Below, one piece after another: positions 55,901-64,000 of a stretch of 64,000 nucleotides of DNA. The position numbers and the translations under genes were made by a program. The notes under the pieces are model-generated. The model was not told where the DNA came from and did not search any database. It worked only from the letters and a program-made list of their open reading frames with translations. The DNA comes from Antedon mediterranea (taxonomy: Eukaryota > Echinodermata > Crinoidea > Comatulida > Antedonidae), in contig NC_092679.1 in NCBI RefSeq assembly GCF_964355755.1, positions 15,428,932 through 15,492,931 on the forward strand, read 5' to 3'. Within the stretch, counting starts at the first letter, position 1. Every line of letters begins with the position of its first letter.

Positions 55901-58445
55901 TCATGGGTTATAAGATTCGGTTTCCATGGTTGTAAGAGAAACTAAATTAGAACAAATTATTAAATTATGATGTTTTTCATCTCAATTTTTCATCTCAATT
56001 CCAATCATTTTCAATACCTCATAACACCTCTAATTCTAGGGCTGTTTTCAACCTTCTCAGTACATTTTCCATTATCAATTCCATAATTTAGTTTAGTACT
56101 GTAGCAATATTTATCTGATCAAACTCTGTACTGTACTTACATACTTAATGTTATTGTTATATGAAATGACCTATGACACTTTCCCTACAATTGTTGATGT
56201 TTTGTAAATACAAATATTACTCTGCTTTAAAAGCTTTGCTTATTTTGAGGTCCCTTCTCTCCATAACTTTTGTATAGTACTTTGTACTACAGTATTTTAA
56301 AATCTTATGGAATAAAAGTTTATTTGATTAAATAAATAATTGTTTTTGTGGTGGGGGTTATGTTAAAAGTACATTTCTTTAGACCACCACTCGACCCTGT
56401 AATTCCATGGGATACAATTCTCTTCAGCTTTTGAAAATGTTTTTGGCACACCGCAATTATTATTAAAAGTATTTTCCAATGACTGTTAATATTGCAACTA
56501 AGGAGTCAAATTATATCTAATAAGCAAAAGTCAAAAAGAACTAGTCTATAAAAGGAAAGAAAGACTACAATACAGGCATAAGATTAATTGGTTTTGATAC
56601 TTGAGTTTATCACACAATGCTATTGTAGGATCTATTCTTAGAATCCAATAAATGTGTACTACATCTTATGGAAAAAAGTTAATTAAAAAGTAAACTAACA
56701 ATAACATTATTAGGCTTGAAATTGTAGCAAATTGTACACTGCTCAATGTGTCATGGTTACCATGGGATACGAGGATAAGAATACAAGTTTTAATAGAGCC
56801 ATTGAATAAGCACTTTAGAATCTACAGTTACAGGCAATAAACATACATAAGATTGCGATATTAATTTATCTTTACAAATTAAATTGGTGCATTACAACAA
56901 TGAATGTGCACCATTCTGCAGAACTATCGGCGCTAGTTTACTTTCTCGAGCTTTACAAAAAAAATGCACCCCTTGCGCAAGAGTGATTGTTCGTAACAGG
57001 TGTGAAACTTGCGCCAGAATATCAAGCATTACTGTATGTATGTGGTGTATGCTAAATAATATATGAATTCTATGTTTCCACGGCTATTTAACAAAAATGT
57101 GTACTTCTTCTATAATTGACAATTGCAGGAATCGCATTGGGAAAAAATATCCTTCTAGCCAATGGCGAGTAAATATAATGTGATGGTGAGTAAAGCTCGC
57201 CTAAAGGCCCATTTACACTAGGACGATAGCGATCGGCGATAAATAAACAAATATTTTTCATACATAAAACAAGAAGAAGAATTTATCTAAAAAGTTTTTA
57301 ATCTAGAAATATTTAGGAACAATCTATGCTTTCTTTGATGAAAATGATATTTTCACACATCCAATCAAATGACGCCATGATTAGTAAACTAAGAGCAATA
57401 ATATTGTGACAAATTTTTTGTTTTATAGATCATGACATCATTTGATTGGATTTTTTAGACAGCATGAATGAGTATACAGTACTATAATTCTAGAACAAAA
57501 ACCTTTCTAAATTCTTTTGTTTTATGTAAGAAAAATGCATGCTTATCTATTTATCCTCGATCATTATTGTCTTAGTGTGAATGGGCCTTAACCCTTGTAC
57601 TATTCACATCATGCCAACCACGCAGTTGCGGCGCTGACACAGCATACTGTAAACCATGCATCCCAATGTTTCAATTTCTTTCTTTTTCACTAATCATTTT
57701 ACTTGATATGATGCCCGTAGTTGTATCATGAAAACAAAAAGTCCCTAAAGATGCATGCGCAATCTGACGTGAACTTGAACTGGAGCCAGACCAGAGGAGG
57801 TTTGAAAGATCCTATCCTGAACTCGCCACATTGGTCATTTGAAATTTTTCATTTTACAGGACAGGTACAAACGTTTAAATTATTAATTAAAACACATTTA
57901 ATTGTATATTTTTATAAATAGGTATACGACCTATTATATATAGGCCACTCACAGTAGCCTAATTTAATGCAATTATCCTTTCTACAAAAAAAATATAAAT
58001 ATTATTATTAAAAATATAGCTAGGACTAATTATTCGATACGGGCGAATGTTTAATAATACTGTAAAGTGTAATACTAAATAATAAATTCATATTCTCATC
58101 ATAATAATAATTAATAATATATAAAATATGTTTATTACCTGCACTTAATCTTACACGAGCTTCATTATGATTAAGTAATTCTAAAACGTGCATTTTCAAT
58201 TCAGTTCCAAAATTCTCAGAGCTCCACTGATTGACCACAATCAACCGGCTTCCCAGCAGAGCTCCCTGTTTTGTCTCCCATGATACACAGTCAGGTTTTT
58301 GCAGTAGGCCTATGAAGTCTACTTCCAACTTTTCAACATCATCTGGCTCAGCAGAATTTACAATACTCTTCAGTTCAGCCAAACCTCGGTCTCTTTCTAT
58401 CTTTTTGCTACTACATAACAGTTGCTGTATATCACTTGCTTCCAT
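40992..58445 (-). CDS. HEAT-repeat protein, 15 exons, 667 residues
   Basis: Minus-strand exons with consistent phases and GT/AG sites: 58139-58445, 54328-54503, 53806-53891, 53099-53265, 51810-51919, 51178-51287, 50350-50452, 49699-49785, 45080-45246, 44563-44672, 43777-43946, 42559-42665, 41977-42118, 41192-41275 and 40992-41069. They total 2,004 nt. Start is MEASDIQQLL; the end is NADFPWKDQ and a stop. The chain is built of helical HEAT/ARM-type repeats, clearest in NHAVREAACACIAELG, ESWPVRDAACIACG and PSVRQGAAVALGNVAKAYG. A loop contains YSCGSLAPKMGRG. HEAT solenoids act as protein-binding scaffolds. I cannot name the orthologue, so no function is assigned. The last exon uses a weak acceptor and is the least certain. 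A CG-rich patch with ATATGGCGCG lies about 115 bp upstream of the start. Confidence 0.82.
42221..42380. mobile_element. Palindromic MITE (TGTCTA...TAGACA family), copy 1
   Basis: The arms begin GCTCTGTCTATACTATCAAAC and are complemented by GTTTGATTGTGTAGACAAAG, with a centre around CATATTTGG. Related copies are at about 53680-53795 and 60483-60622. It lies between two exons of the HEAT gene. Confidence 0.7.
42996..43621 (-). mobile_element. 626-bp TA-flanked transposon with a decayed ORF
   Basis: Terminal inverted repeats CCGTAAAACCTCGAAAAGAA (left) and the complement (right, one-base gap) are flanked by TA at 42994-42995 and 43622-43623, as in Tc1/mariner/pogo. The minus strand from about 43520 to 43205 has a long reading frame with one break. 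It contains MCDNLDDYVMG, KVWDKLALDG and an acidic end (VDDDNDDNEMIVF), resembling a transposase C-terminus. Subterminal GGGCTTCTTTTCGAG units are repeated at both ends. Confidence 0.65.
43952..44562. other. HEAT-gene intron
   Basis: AT-rich intron sequence, no element recognised. Confidence 0.5.
45320..47230 (-). mobile_element. Helitron-like copies with a 619-bp tandem repeat
   Basis: Segments complementary to the element at 10428-11082 recur three times (ACTACTCGCATCAAAAAAC at about 45462, 46083 and 46700). The unit beginning ACTAGCCTTCGCGCATAGCG repeats at 45831 and 46450, a 619-bp period, with (CAAA)n runs at the joins. The right side ends CTTCCTTGGCGGAG near 47215, the complement of the 5' end. 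No CTAG hairpin terminus is visible, so the left end is missing. It lies in the large intron of the HEAT gene. Confidence 0.65.
47231..48211. other. HEAT-gene intron with a degenerate repeat
   Basis: A motif with CATCTATAGTAAACAATGG and GATGAGGTCTGCTAA at 47250-47345 resembles 45395-45455 and, more weakly, 48015-48140. This suggests the Helitron-like cluster inserted into or duplicated a local sequence. No exon identified. Confidence 0.4.
48215..49480. mobile_element. 1,266-bp transposon with TTA target duplication
   Basis: Termini GGCCAAATAAAAAAACATAC (left) and its complement (right, one mismatch) continue into CTTGTTAAGCGTCAC. TTA occurs at 48212-48214 and 49481-49483. A three-base TTA site fits PIF/Harbinger or Zator-like elements. 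Nested at about 48345-48480 is a second terminus-like segment (TAGGGCTCGAAATTCACGC). An open frame at 48798-49109 has no recognised motif. Confidence 0.7.
50149..50327. mobile_element. 179-bp palindromic MITE with TAA duplication
   Basis: The left arm AGCGTGGTTCCCACTAG and the right arm CTAGTGGGAACCAAGCT are followed inward by ACGCAA-rich and CAATCACAAGCGA complements. TAA flanks at 50146-50148 and 50328-50330. The first 20 bases of a related copy appear alone at about 49849. Confidence 0.82.
52515..52850 (+). mobile_element. 3' end of a CR1/L2-like LINE
   Basis: The reading frame gives RILHITFKSLHNTAPTFLS and then, after a frame change, ESLATFKQLLKSHLFNLDF. This is the typical C-terminal region of CR1/L2-type reverse transcriptase proteins. 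The tail has CAGCGCTTAGAGG and GCGCTATATAAAT followed by ATT repeats. It is 5'-truncated and lies antisense in a HEAT-gene intron. Confidence 0.75.
53440..53570 (-). repeat. GTCGGTCTGTCTGT-bearing repeat, minus-strand copy
   Basis: The complement of the 30.4- and 31.0-kb repeats: GTGATACCGGACCGACAGAC, then GTGAACTATAGAGTCGCGTC and the palindrome GTCGCGTCCACGCGAC. It lies in an intron of the HEAT gene. Confidence 0.65.
53680..53795. mobile_element. Palindromic MITE (TGTCTA...TAGACA family), partial copy 2
   Basis: AACTAGTTTTGACAAAAGTG, CCCAAATATGGTAGTGATAT and TAGTGTAGACAAGGCTT match the family at 42221 and 60483. It ends within about 15 bp of a HEAT-gene exon. Confidence 0.6.
55091..55593. 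mobile_element. Complete TA-flanked inverted-repeat transposon, about 500 bp
   Basis: Left terminus GGGAGGTTTCGCAACCTTAC; the right end is its near-complement (GCGAAACCTCTC), each next to TA. The inverted repeat extends over about 45 bp. The interior matches 26795-27170 (TTTGATGTTACGCTAGGCCT). No transposase coding. Confidence 0.7.
55594..57204. other. First large intron of the HEAT gene, proximal part
   Basis: AT-rich, no exon or element recognised. Confidence 0.4.
57205..57588. mobile_element. 384-bp Harbinger-like MITE with TAA duplication
   Basis: Termini AGGCCCATTTACACTAGGAC and the complement of ...AGTGTGAATGGGCCT, flanked by TAA at 57202-57204 and 57589-57591. The inverted repeats continue as CGATAAATA-like sequence. 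A truncated relative is at 21820-21975. Confidence 0.8.
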
Positions 58446-60482
58446 TATAAGAGTTATTTCTTTGCCTAAAATAACGACAGTGATTATAAGCTAGGCCTAC
58501 ACCGTGTGTGTCATGTACCGCGAAGAGTTCGAAAACAATCTATACCGCCCTCAATAATAATGAATATGGCGCGCCGTTAATGCCTGCTTCTTTTTTGTCT
58601 TTGTTCTCTATCAGCAGCCAGCAATAGGCAGCAATAAGCAGCAACAAACTTTACTTTAAATACATTACTTCTTGTAAATGGTTTCCTAGTCAGTAATTTA
58701 TTTGTAGGTTAATATGATTTTTGTAAAGAAATAGTATTCGGTGTCAAAAATGTTCCTAAACTTACTGTTTGAAATGTACCAAATTCACCAATTTGCTAAG
58801 ATGAGCAAAATTCCATTTCAAACCACCACCTCGGAGAGTGGGTATTAACTGCCTTTGGGAAGGTATCTTTCCTAGTAACCAATAAATAACCAATCTTTTT
58901 TTAATATGTGGCAATTGCTATTTATTTGTACATGTACACGGTTTGGTGAAACAAAAGATAGGAACAAAACATGATATTTTGAGCATATAAACCCCTTTAG
59001 TACGTTAAAATTACATTATATTCTTCACAAGCATTGTCAGTTTGTGTCAAAATCAAGCAAAAAATAAATCTGAAAATTAATATTGATGCATCGTAATGGA
59101 TATTTTAAATCTAATATCAATTACTTCTCATCAAATTGCAATGCACGACAAGGGACAGATTACACCTCATCTGAATGGATTAATACATAATTGGAAATAA
59201 CTATCGGCACAGTGTGTATAATTTATTATTTTCTATTGACACAGTTGACCATGTATCTTAATGTGAAGTTTTTATTGACACAGTTGACCGGGTGCCCAAT
59301 TCCAAGAGCAAGGCCGACCTTGCCGGAGAGAAAACAAGGCATACGAGACACACGGTTGACTGATAACTCCGCAGGAAATATCGGCATGGTTGACAGTGCT
59401 GATAAAAAATAATATACGCACAGTTAATTTTAAATCCTTTTACAATCTCAAATTTTAAAACTGTTTGTATATCTATGTCGTTGATCTACAGTATTTTTTT
59501 TATTAAATAAACTAAAGTTAGGCGTAATTTTTCTGCTTATTATCTTGCGCTTGACTTTGACACGTTTTATTCGGTACAAACAATATGCATAATGTGAGTT
59601 TAATCAACCATGATCAATATATACCAGTTTGCAAAAAACAAAAACATTATTATTCCCAATAACAAAGGATGACTATTGAAATGTTATTTATTGTCTTGTT
59701 GATTATAAACCCTTTTTTATAATTATAACATTTTCTTTTTTTTTTAAGTAGGAAACAGCATGTTATACTTCTATTGCACTACCTACTAAAATATATTGAA
59801 CGTTTAAACTCAAAAGGATACATAAACTACAGATTTAGACGTACATTCTAGGTTTAATAATACCAGTTAAATCGTATCTTACAATTTACATTCATTTAAT
59901 AACACTGGACGATTCTCGGTACTGTATGTATCATTTTTTTTTTATGTAGACCATAAGCCTACCTTTAACGTAACATAATACAGGTACCACATAAGATACA
60001 TATATGATACTGACAAATTATGCCATATTTGGAGATACAGTACAGAGAATCGGGTGATAACACAATCTTGGTTATTCAAACCCTCAGCTCATATTATTTC
60101 ATAATTAATCCCATCCCATTAGCTCTGTACTAAACTCTACTTTAGTTTATTTATAAATCAAAGATATACTTTGCCAAATCTTATAAAAAGAAAACCAGGT
60201 GTTACAAAAAAAAAGAAATCATTTTCACAAAAATACACTCTTATTAATATTCACAATGTAAGCGATGCTTTTCATACAAACAGAAATCAAAATATTATCT
60301 CAATTCAATAAATATAGATAATAACTTAATCAGTTTTGGCTTGGTAACAAAAATCATCCACTACAAAAGTTGCCTCCCTGAAATGGAGAGAACACAGATG
60401 GGGGTAAGAATATCCACCAAAAAAACAAACAAAATCAGCAACTTTTAGTCAGTGATCGGTTCAAAAGCAACGTATTCATATT
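58446..60482. other. Intergenic region upstream of the HEAT gene
   Basis: Bases 58446-58620 hold the HEAT gene's 5' region, including a CG-rich ATATGGCGCGCC (YY1-like ATGGCG). A GC-richer patch at about 59285-59400, with two copies of TATTGACACAGTTGACC just before it, is unexplained. The rest is AT-rich without recognised genes. Confidence 0.5.
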
Positions 60483-60622
60483 CCTGTCTACACTATTAAA
60501 CTAGTTTGACAAAAAAACATGCCCAAATATGGTAATGATATACCCAAATATGGTAGTGATATGACATCATGTCCATATATGGGTACATTACATTTTTAGT
60601 TTGATAGAGTAGACAGAGGTTT
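60483..60622. mobile_element. Palindromic MITE (TGTCTA...TAGACA family), copy 3
   Basis: TGTCTACACTATTAAACTAG on the left and TTTGATAGAGTAGACAGAG on the right, with CCAAATATGGTA duplicated in the centre. Confidence 0.7.
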
Positions 60623-62774
60623 GGAATTTCTATTTGTTTCTAGAATTTTTTGAGTTCATGATATAGTACAGACTATGCCAATTAAATTCCTAGGCCAACG
60701 GCTCTTCCAATTTCAAAACGCATATTTAGATCTCTTGCTATTTTGTTGAGGTTTAGCCAAGCCTAGGCCAAGTTTTGTAGCACCTCAACAAAATTATGTA
60801 ACATTCTATCATAGTGCAAGTACCTAGACCTTGAAAACAGATTTTTAGAAAATTTTCTTATGGATTGATAAAACAAATAAAGCACGCAATAAACCATAAT
60901 TTCTTAAGGTGACCGAAACTTGCGAATGAATGAGAGAAAACTACAATATAGAACCCTTCCTTTGGGACACTTTCCTGTGAAATGAACAAAGGACAATCCA
61001 TGTTTTACCACTATGGACAACCTCTATTTAGAGAACACTCCCATTACAGAGACACTGTGTTGGTTTTCCTTATAAAGAGGTTCTACTGTAAAACCATTAA
61101 TGGTTATTGATTCTTATCGACGTATACAGAATATTTGGTACGTAAAATTTTCAGAGATTAGCAATCAAACTTCCACAACAAATTTGTTATTCATTATTTA
61201 GTATAAAGCATATCTTATCTGGCTCAATATTTGTCAAATACTGTAGCAAAAGATATGATATTGTTGATAAATTAACTGTGCTCCAAAAAACTCTGCCGAG
61301 CATGTATAATTACCTAAAATGCTATTGATTAAAATTTTTTTGAATAAATAGTCATTTAAAATACATTATGGAGACATTTGCATTATGGGAACATTTTCAT
61401 TAAAAAACAGGGTAATAGCAACAAAAAAAAACCATTTGATTAGACAGGAAAACAATTGGGTGGGACCTATTAAGGTGGTAGTATGAAAAGGGTGGATCTA
61501 TAAAGCATTATGGGAAAAAGAGTGTGATCTGTTAATAATGATTTGTAATTCCTTGATTAAGAACAAGAGATATTTTCACCTACTGAAGCTCTTACAAATA
61601 ACATTACAATACAGTACACATGAATAACGCATTCCCATTAAAAAAAGCGCTGGCTAAATAGGTGCTTATTTCATATTTATATTCAATGTATGTCACAAAA
61701 ATGTATATGCAAATAACTATTATTTGTATGACTTTCTCCAACTCATCATCTTGGCATTAGCTTTAATTCATATAAATTTTGTAAAACCATTTTATGATTA
61801 TACCTTGCAAATAATATCTTATTGTATTGCTTTTTCAAGGGGTTGCGGGTACCATTTTTTGATGTTATGATCCCGAGCCGTTTGTGGCTATAAAATTAAT
61901 TAACTAAATTTGATTGAAAAATCTAAAAAAATGCATCATATTCTCAAAAATATATTCAACATTGAAATATATATCCATAACAAACATTTTTTCATATGTG
62001 GGTCATTTAAATAAGTGCCCTCCTGAAACTGCCAGGGTGCAGATTCATGCAAGTACTGTACCATTGCTTAAACGTAGGAGAGCAGTAACCAATGAAGCAT
62101 AACCTTCCTTCAAGTTAATAAAAATTAACAAACAATTAAAGCACAATACCATACAACAAACATAAAGATCTCCCTCCAATAAACGACCCCTCCAATTATT
62201 GACCACTCCAATTATTGACCACTTCAATTAATGACCTCTCCAATTAAAGATATCTCCAATTAGAGACCATTTTCATGTAGACTACTACCTGAACACAAAA
62301 TATATCCCAGCCCCTTGTGATTCTAATTACTGCAACTGCTAAAAACCACTAAAATACCAAAGTGGTCCTTTAGGGAGACACATATTTGTTTCATAAAAAC
62401 AAAGGATTATACAACGCTTAAAAACTTCCAAATAGACAATATCATACAACAGTCAAAACAATAATTCAATAAAAGTTTGCTTACAATATACAAACAGCAT
62501 AGTGGTATAGTGCATTTATTATTAATAGTCTATGCTCTTTAGATTTCATATTTCAACTACATCAAACAAAAATCATTGGAAATGAACACAAATAATAAAG
62601 CCTGTGAACATCAGCCGATTTATATTTATTGGACCCAATTCGCCGGGGATGTTCAGTATTTTCCTGTTTTTGTTTATCCCACGTGGTACAACCTCATTAT
62701 TTACTCATATTCAATCTGTCCCTAGAGATGCTTTTTAACGTGTATTCGTAACCGATACATCGTTAAAAGTGATT
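60623..62774 (-). other. 3' flank / possible long 3' UTR of the right-hand gene
   Basis: No coding exon recognised. About 62178-62280 is a loose tandem repeat of CTCCAATTATTGACCA-like units. Short segments with CCTCTATTTAGAG and TTATAAAGAGGTTCTACTGTA (about 61020-61095) look like repeat remnants. Confidence 0.4.
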
Positions 62775-63906
62775 TTAGGACTCTGACGACGTAGAAAGGT
62801 ACTCCTCAGGACGTTTGTAGTCGTTCAGAGCCCTCACAGTCGATATATCTTGAGGAAGTCCAGATTTTCTTCTCAGTAATGGTTTGGTTTCTTTTTTCTT
62901 TTGGCCAATTTGAGCCTGAAAGAGTAGAATAAGAACAAAATATAAGTATTTCTACACATACAATACAACCTCTCCTTTGGTACATCCCTATACAGGGGAA
63001 ACCCCTTAAGTAGAAGACACTTTCTTGGGAAAAAAAACTAAGCAGTGTGGACAAATGTCTATTTTATGCCATGTTTATATGTATGTATGTGTATGTAAAT
63101 CAACGTATATGTACGTGTATGTGTGTTTTATTTAACCTTTCTGCTTCTGTTTTGAACCTCACCTGGTATCTGGTTGTATTTCTTAACAATGCGCGTCCCC
63201 TGTAAATCCTGTCATGGTCTATTTGTCTATTTATTCTATTTACGGTATTAATTAATGCAACTAGTTTGAAGTGAGCCTCCTATCACAAGGCCCTTGGGAT
63301 TTCCTAGAGGTTCCTTTCATCTTGAAAAATATGGTTTACAAAATATTTTTGTGTTTTGTTTCTTTTATGAGATGAATAAAGAGAAATTATGTTATGTTAA
63401 TATATATTTAACACTATGACCAGACCTATTCCAGGGACACCCATACTAGTTAAACTACTGAAGTTAAACCAATCACAAATTTGCTAAATGGTTTCCACCA
63501 AGTTACCGAAAGCACGGAATAAATTACTTTTAAGTTCATTGGACTATTTTGTGAGTTTTGGGAATTTTTTAAATCATCAGTTAATACTGTAAAACCAGAA
63601 ACTTCGCGACATAAAACTTTCACGAATCGGTTACATCAGCCATGTTCGCGACATAAAACTTTCGCGAATTTGAAAATGAAGTACATACAGTACTAAAACA
63701 ATCACATGTGATGTGTGCGAAAAGTTTCTGGTTTCACAGTATATGATATAAATTGGAAACTTGACTGACTGATAAGTAATAGATACCGGTACCTGTTTAT
63801 CTACATCTCCTTTCTTCAGAACAACATCGTCATCATCTTCCACCTCCATCTGACTATTGCCACCCGATGGCGAGTTTGAGTTCAGACTCTTGTGAAAATT
63901 ATGATA
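62775..63906 (-). CDS. Last two coding exons of an unidentified minus-strand gene
   Basis: Exon 63793-63906 (38 codons, CTTTGAAG acceptor, CAG/GTACC donor) joins in phase 0 to exon 62775-62915 (46 codons and TAA, TCTTTCAG acceptor). The 84-residue C-terminus is hydrophilic: an acidic patch (MEVEDDDDVV), a basic patch (QKKKETKPLLRRKS) and an end with DISTVRALNDYKRPEEYLS then TSSES. The dense Ser, acidic and basic content suggests a phosphorylated cytoplasmic or nuclear tail. The family is not recognised. The rest of the gene lies beyond the right edge of the window. Confidence 0.7.
62920..63586. other. Intron of the right-hand gene
   Basis: Contains a GTATGTATGTGTATGTA-type simple repeat at about 63080-63125. 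No element with clear ends apart from the MITE that follows. Confidence 0.4.
63587..63740. mobile_element. 154-bp TA-flanked MITE
   Basis: CTGTAAAACCAGAAACTTCG on the left and the complement of CGAAAAGTTTCTGGTTTCACAG on the right, with TA at 63585-63586 and 63741-63742. An internal direct repeat, CGCGACATAAAACTTTC, occurs twice. The size and TA site fit a mariner-type MITE. It lies in the intron of the right-hand gene. Confidence 0.72.
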
Positions 63907-64000
63907 CTTCAAAGGAGAAAAAAAAGATTTTTATATTAAGTATATTACAGATATATGGATATGGTCCCCTAAAAAATAATAGTAATAGTTATTTACTTTG

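Overview
This is a eukaryotic, intron-containing, AT-rich window from an animal genome. The gene content (a family-2 7TM receptor with a somatomedin B domain, an expanded tandem array of B-box/filamin/NHL proteins, a HEAT-repeat gene) and the dense load of short inverted-repeat DNA transposons, tRNA-derived SINEs and CR1/L2-like LINE tails suggest a marine invertebrate deuterostome, most likely an echinoderm. The species assignment is inference. No prokaryotic operon, rRNA gene, intact tRNA gene or CRISPR array is visible.

Layout. 1-783: the last two exons (+) of an unidentified gene with a C-terminal Cys/His motif. 4625-9841: a complete three-exon gene (+) for a 1,389-residue receptor carrying a signal peptide, a somatomedin B domain, Cys-rich segments, about 430 residues of Gly-X-Y collagen and a 7TM domain. 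12.1-12.8 kb: one or two candidate minus-strand exons of an unknown gene. 13.1-37.3 kb: a head-to-tail (+) array of TRIM-like genes without RING (B-box, coiled coil, filamin repeat, NHL repeats). It has two intact members (14050-15747, 22765-24459), one B-box-less but open member (34754-36349), two broken members (16721-18372, 31228-32908), two fragments (21466-21678, about 33108-33178), and an orphan promoter/first-exon copy near 37.1 kb. Start codons sit directly behind a 3' splice site, and non-coding first exons ending in GTAAGT lie upstream. Two minisatellites and several transposons sit between the copies.

37757-40951 is a 3.2-kb PIF/Harbinger-like transposon with TAA target duplications, a decayed MADF-type gene and an 824-bp internal tandem duplication. 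It abuts the 3' end of a complete minus-strand gene (40992-58445) that I could assemble into 15 exons with consistent phases, giving a 667-residue HEAT-repeat protein. The introns of that gene are full of elements: a 626-bp TA-flanked element with a decayed ORF, Helitron-like tandem copies, a 1.27-kb TTA-flanked element, palindromic MITEs and a LINE tail. 62775-63906 holds the last two coding exons of a second minus-strand gene running out of the window.

The most interesting items are the collagen-bearing 7TM receptor, the birth-and-death TRIM-like array with its triplicated splice-acceptor/B-box segment, the MADF-bearing Harbinger element, and a hammerhead-ribozyme-like core in a probable Penelope-like tail at 33.3 kb.
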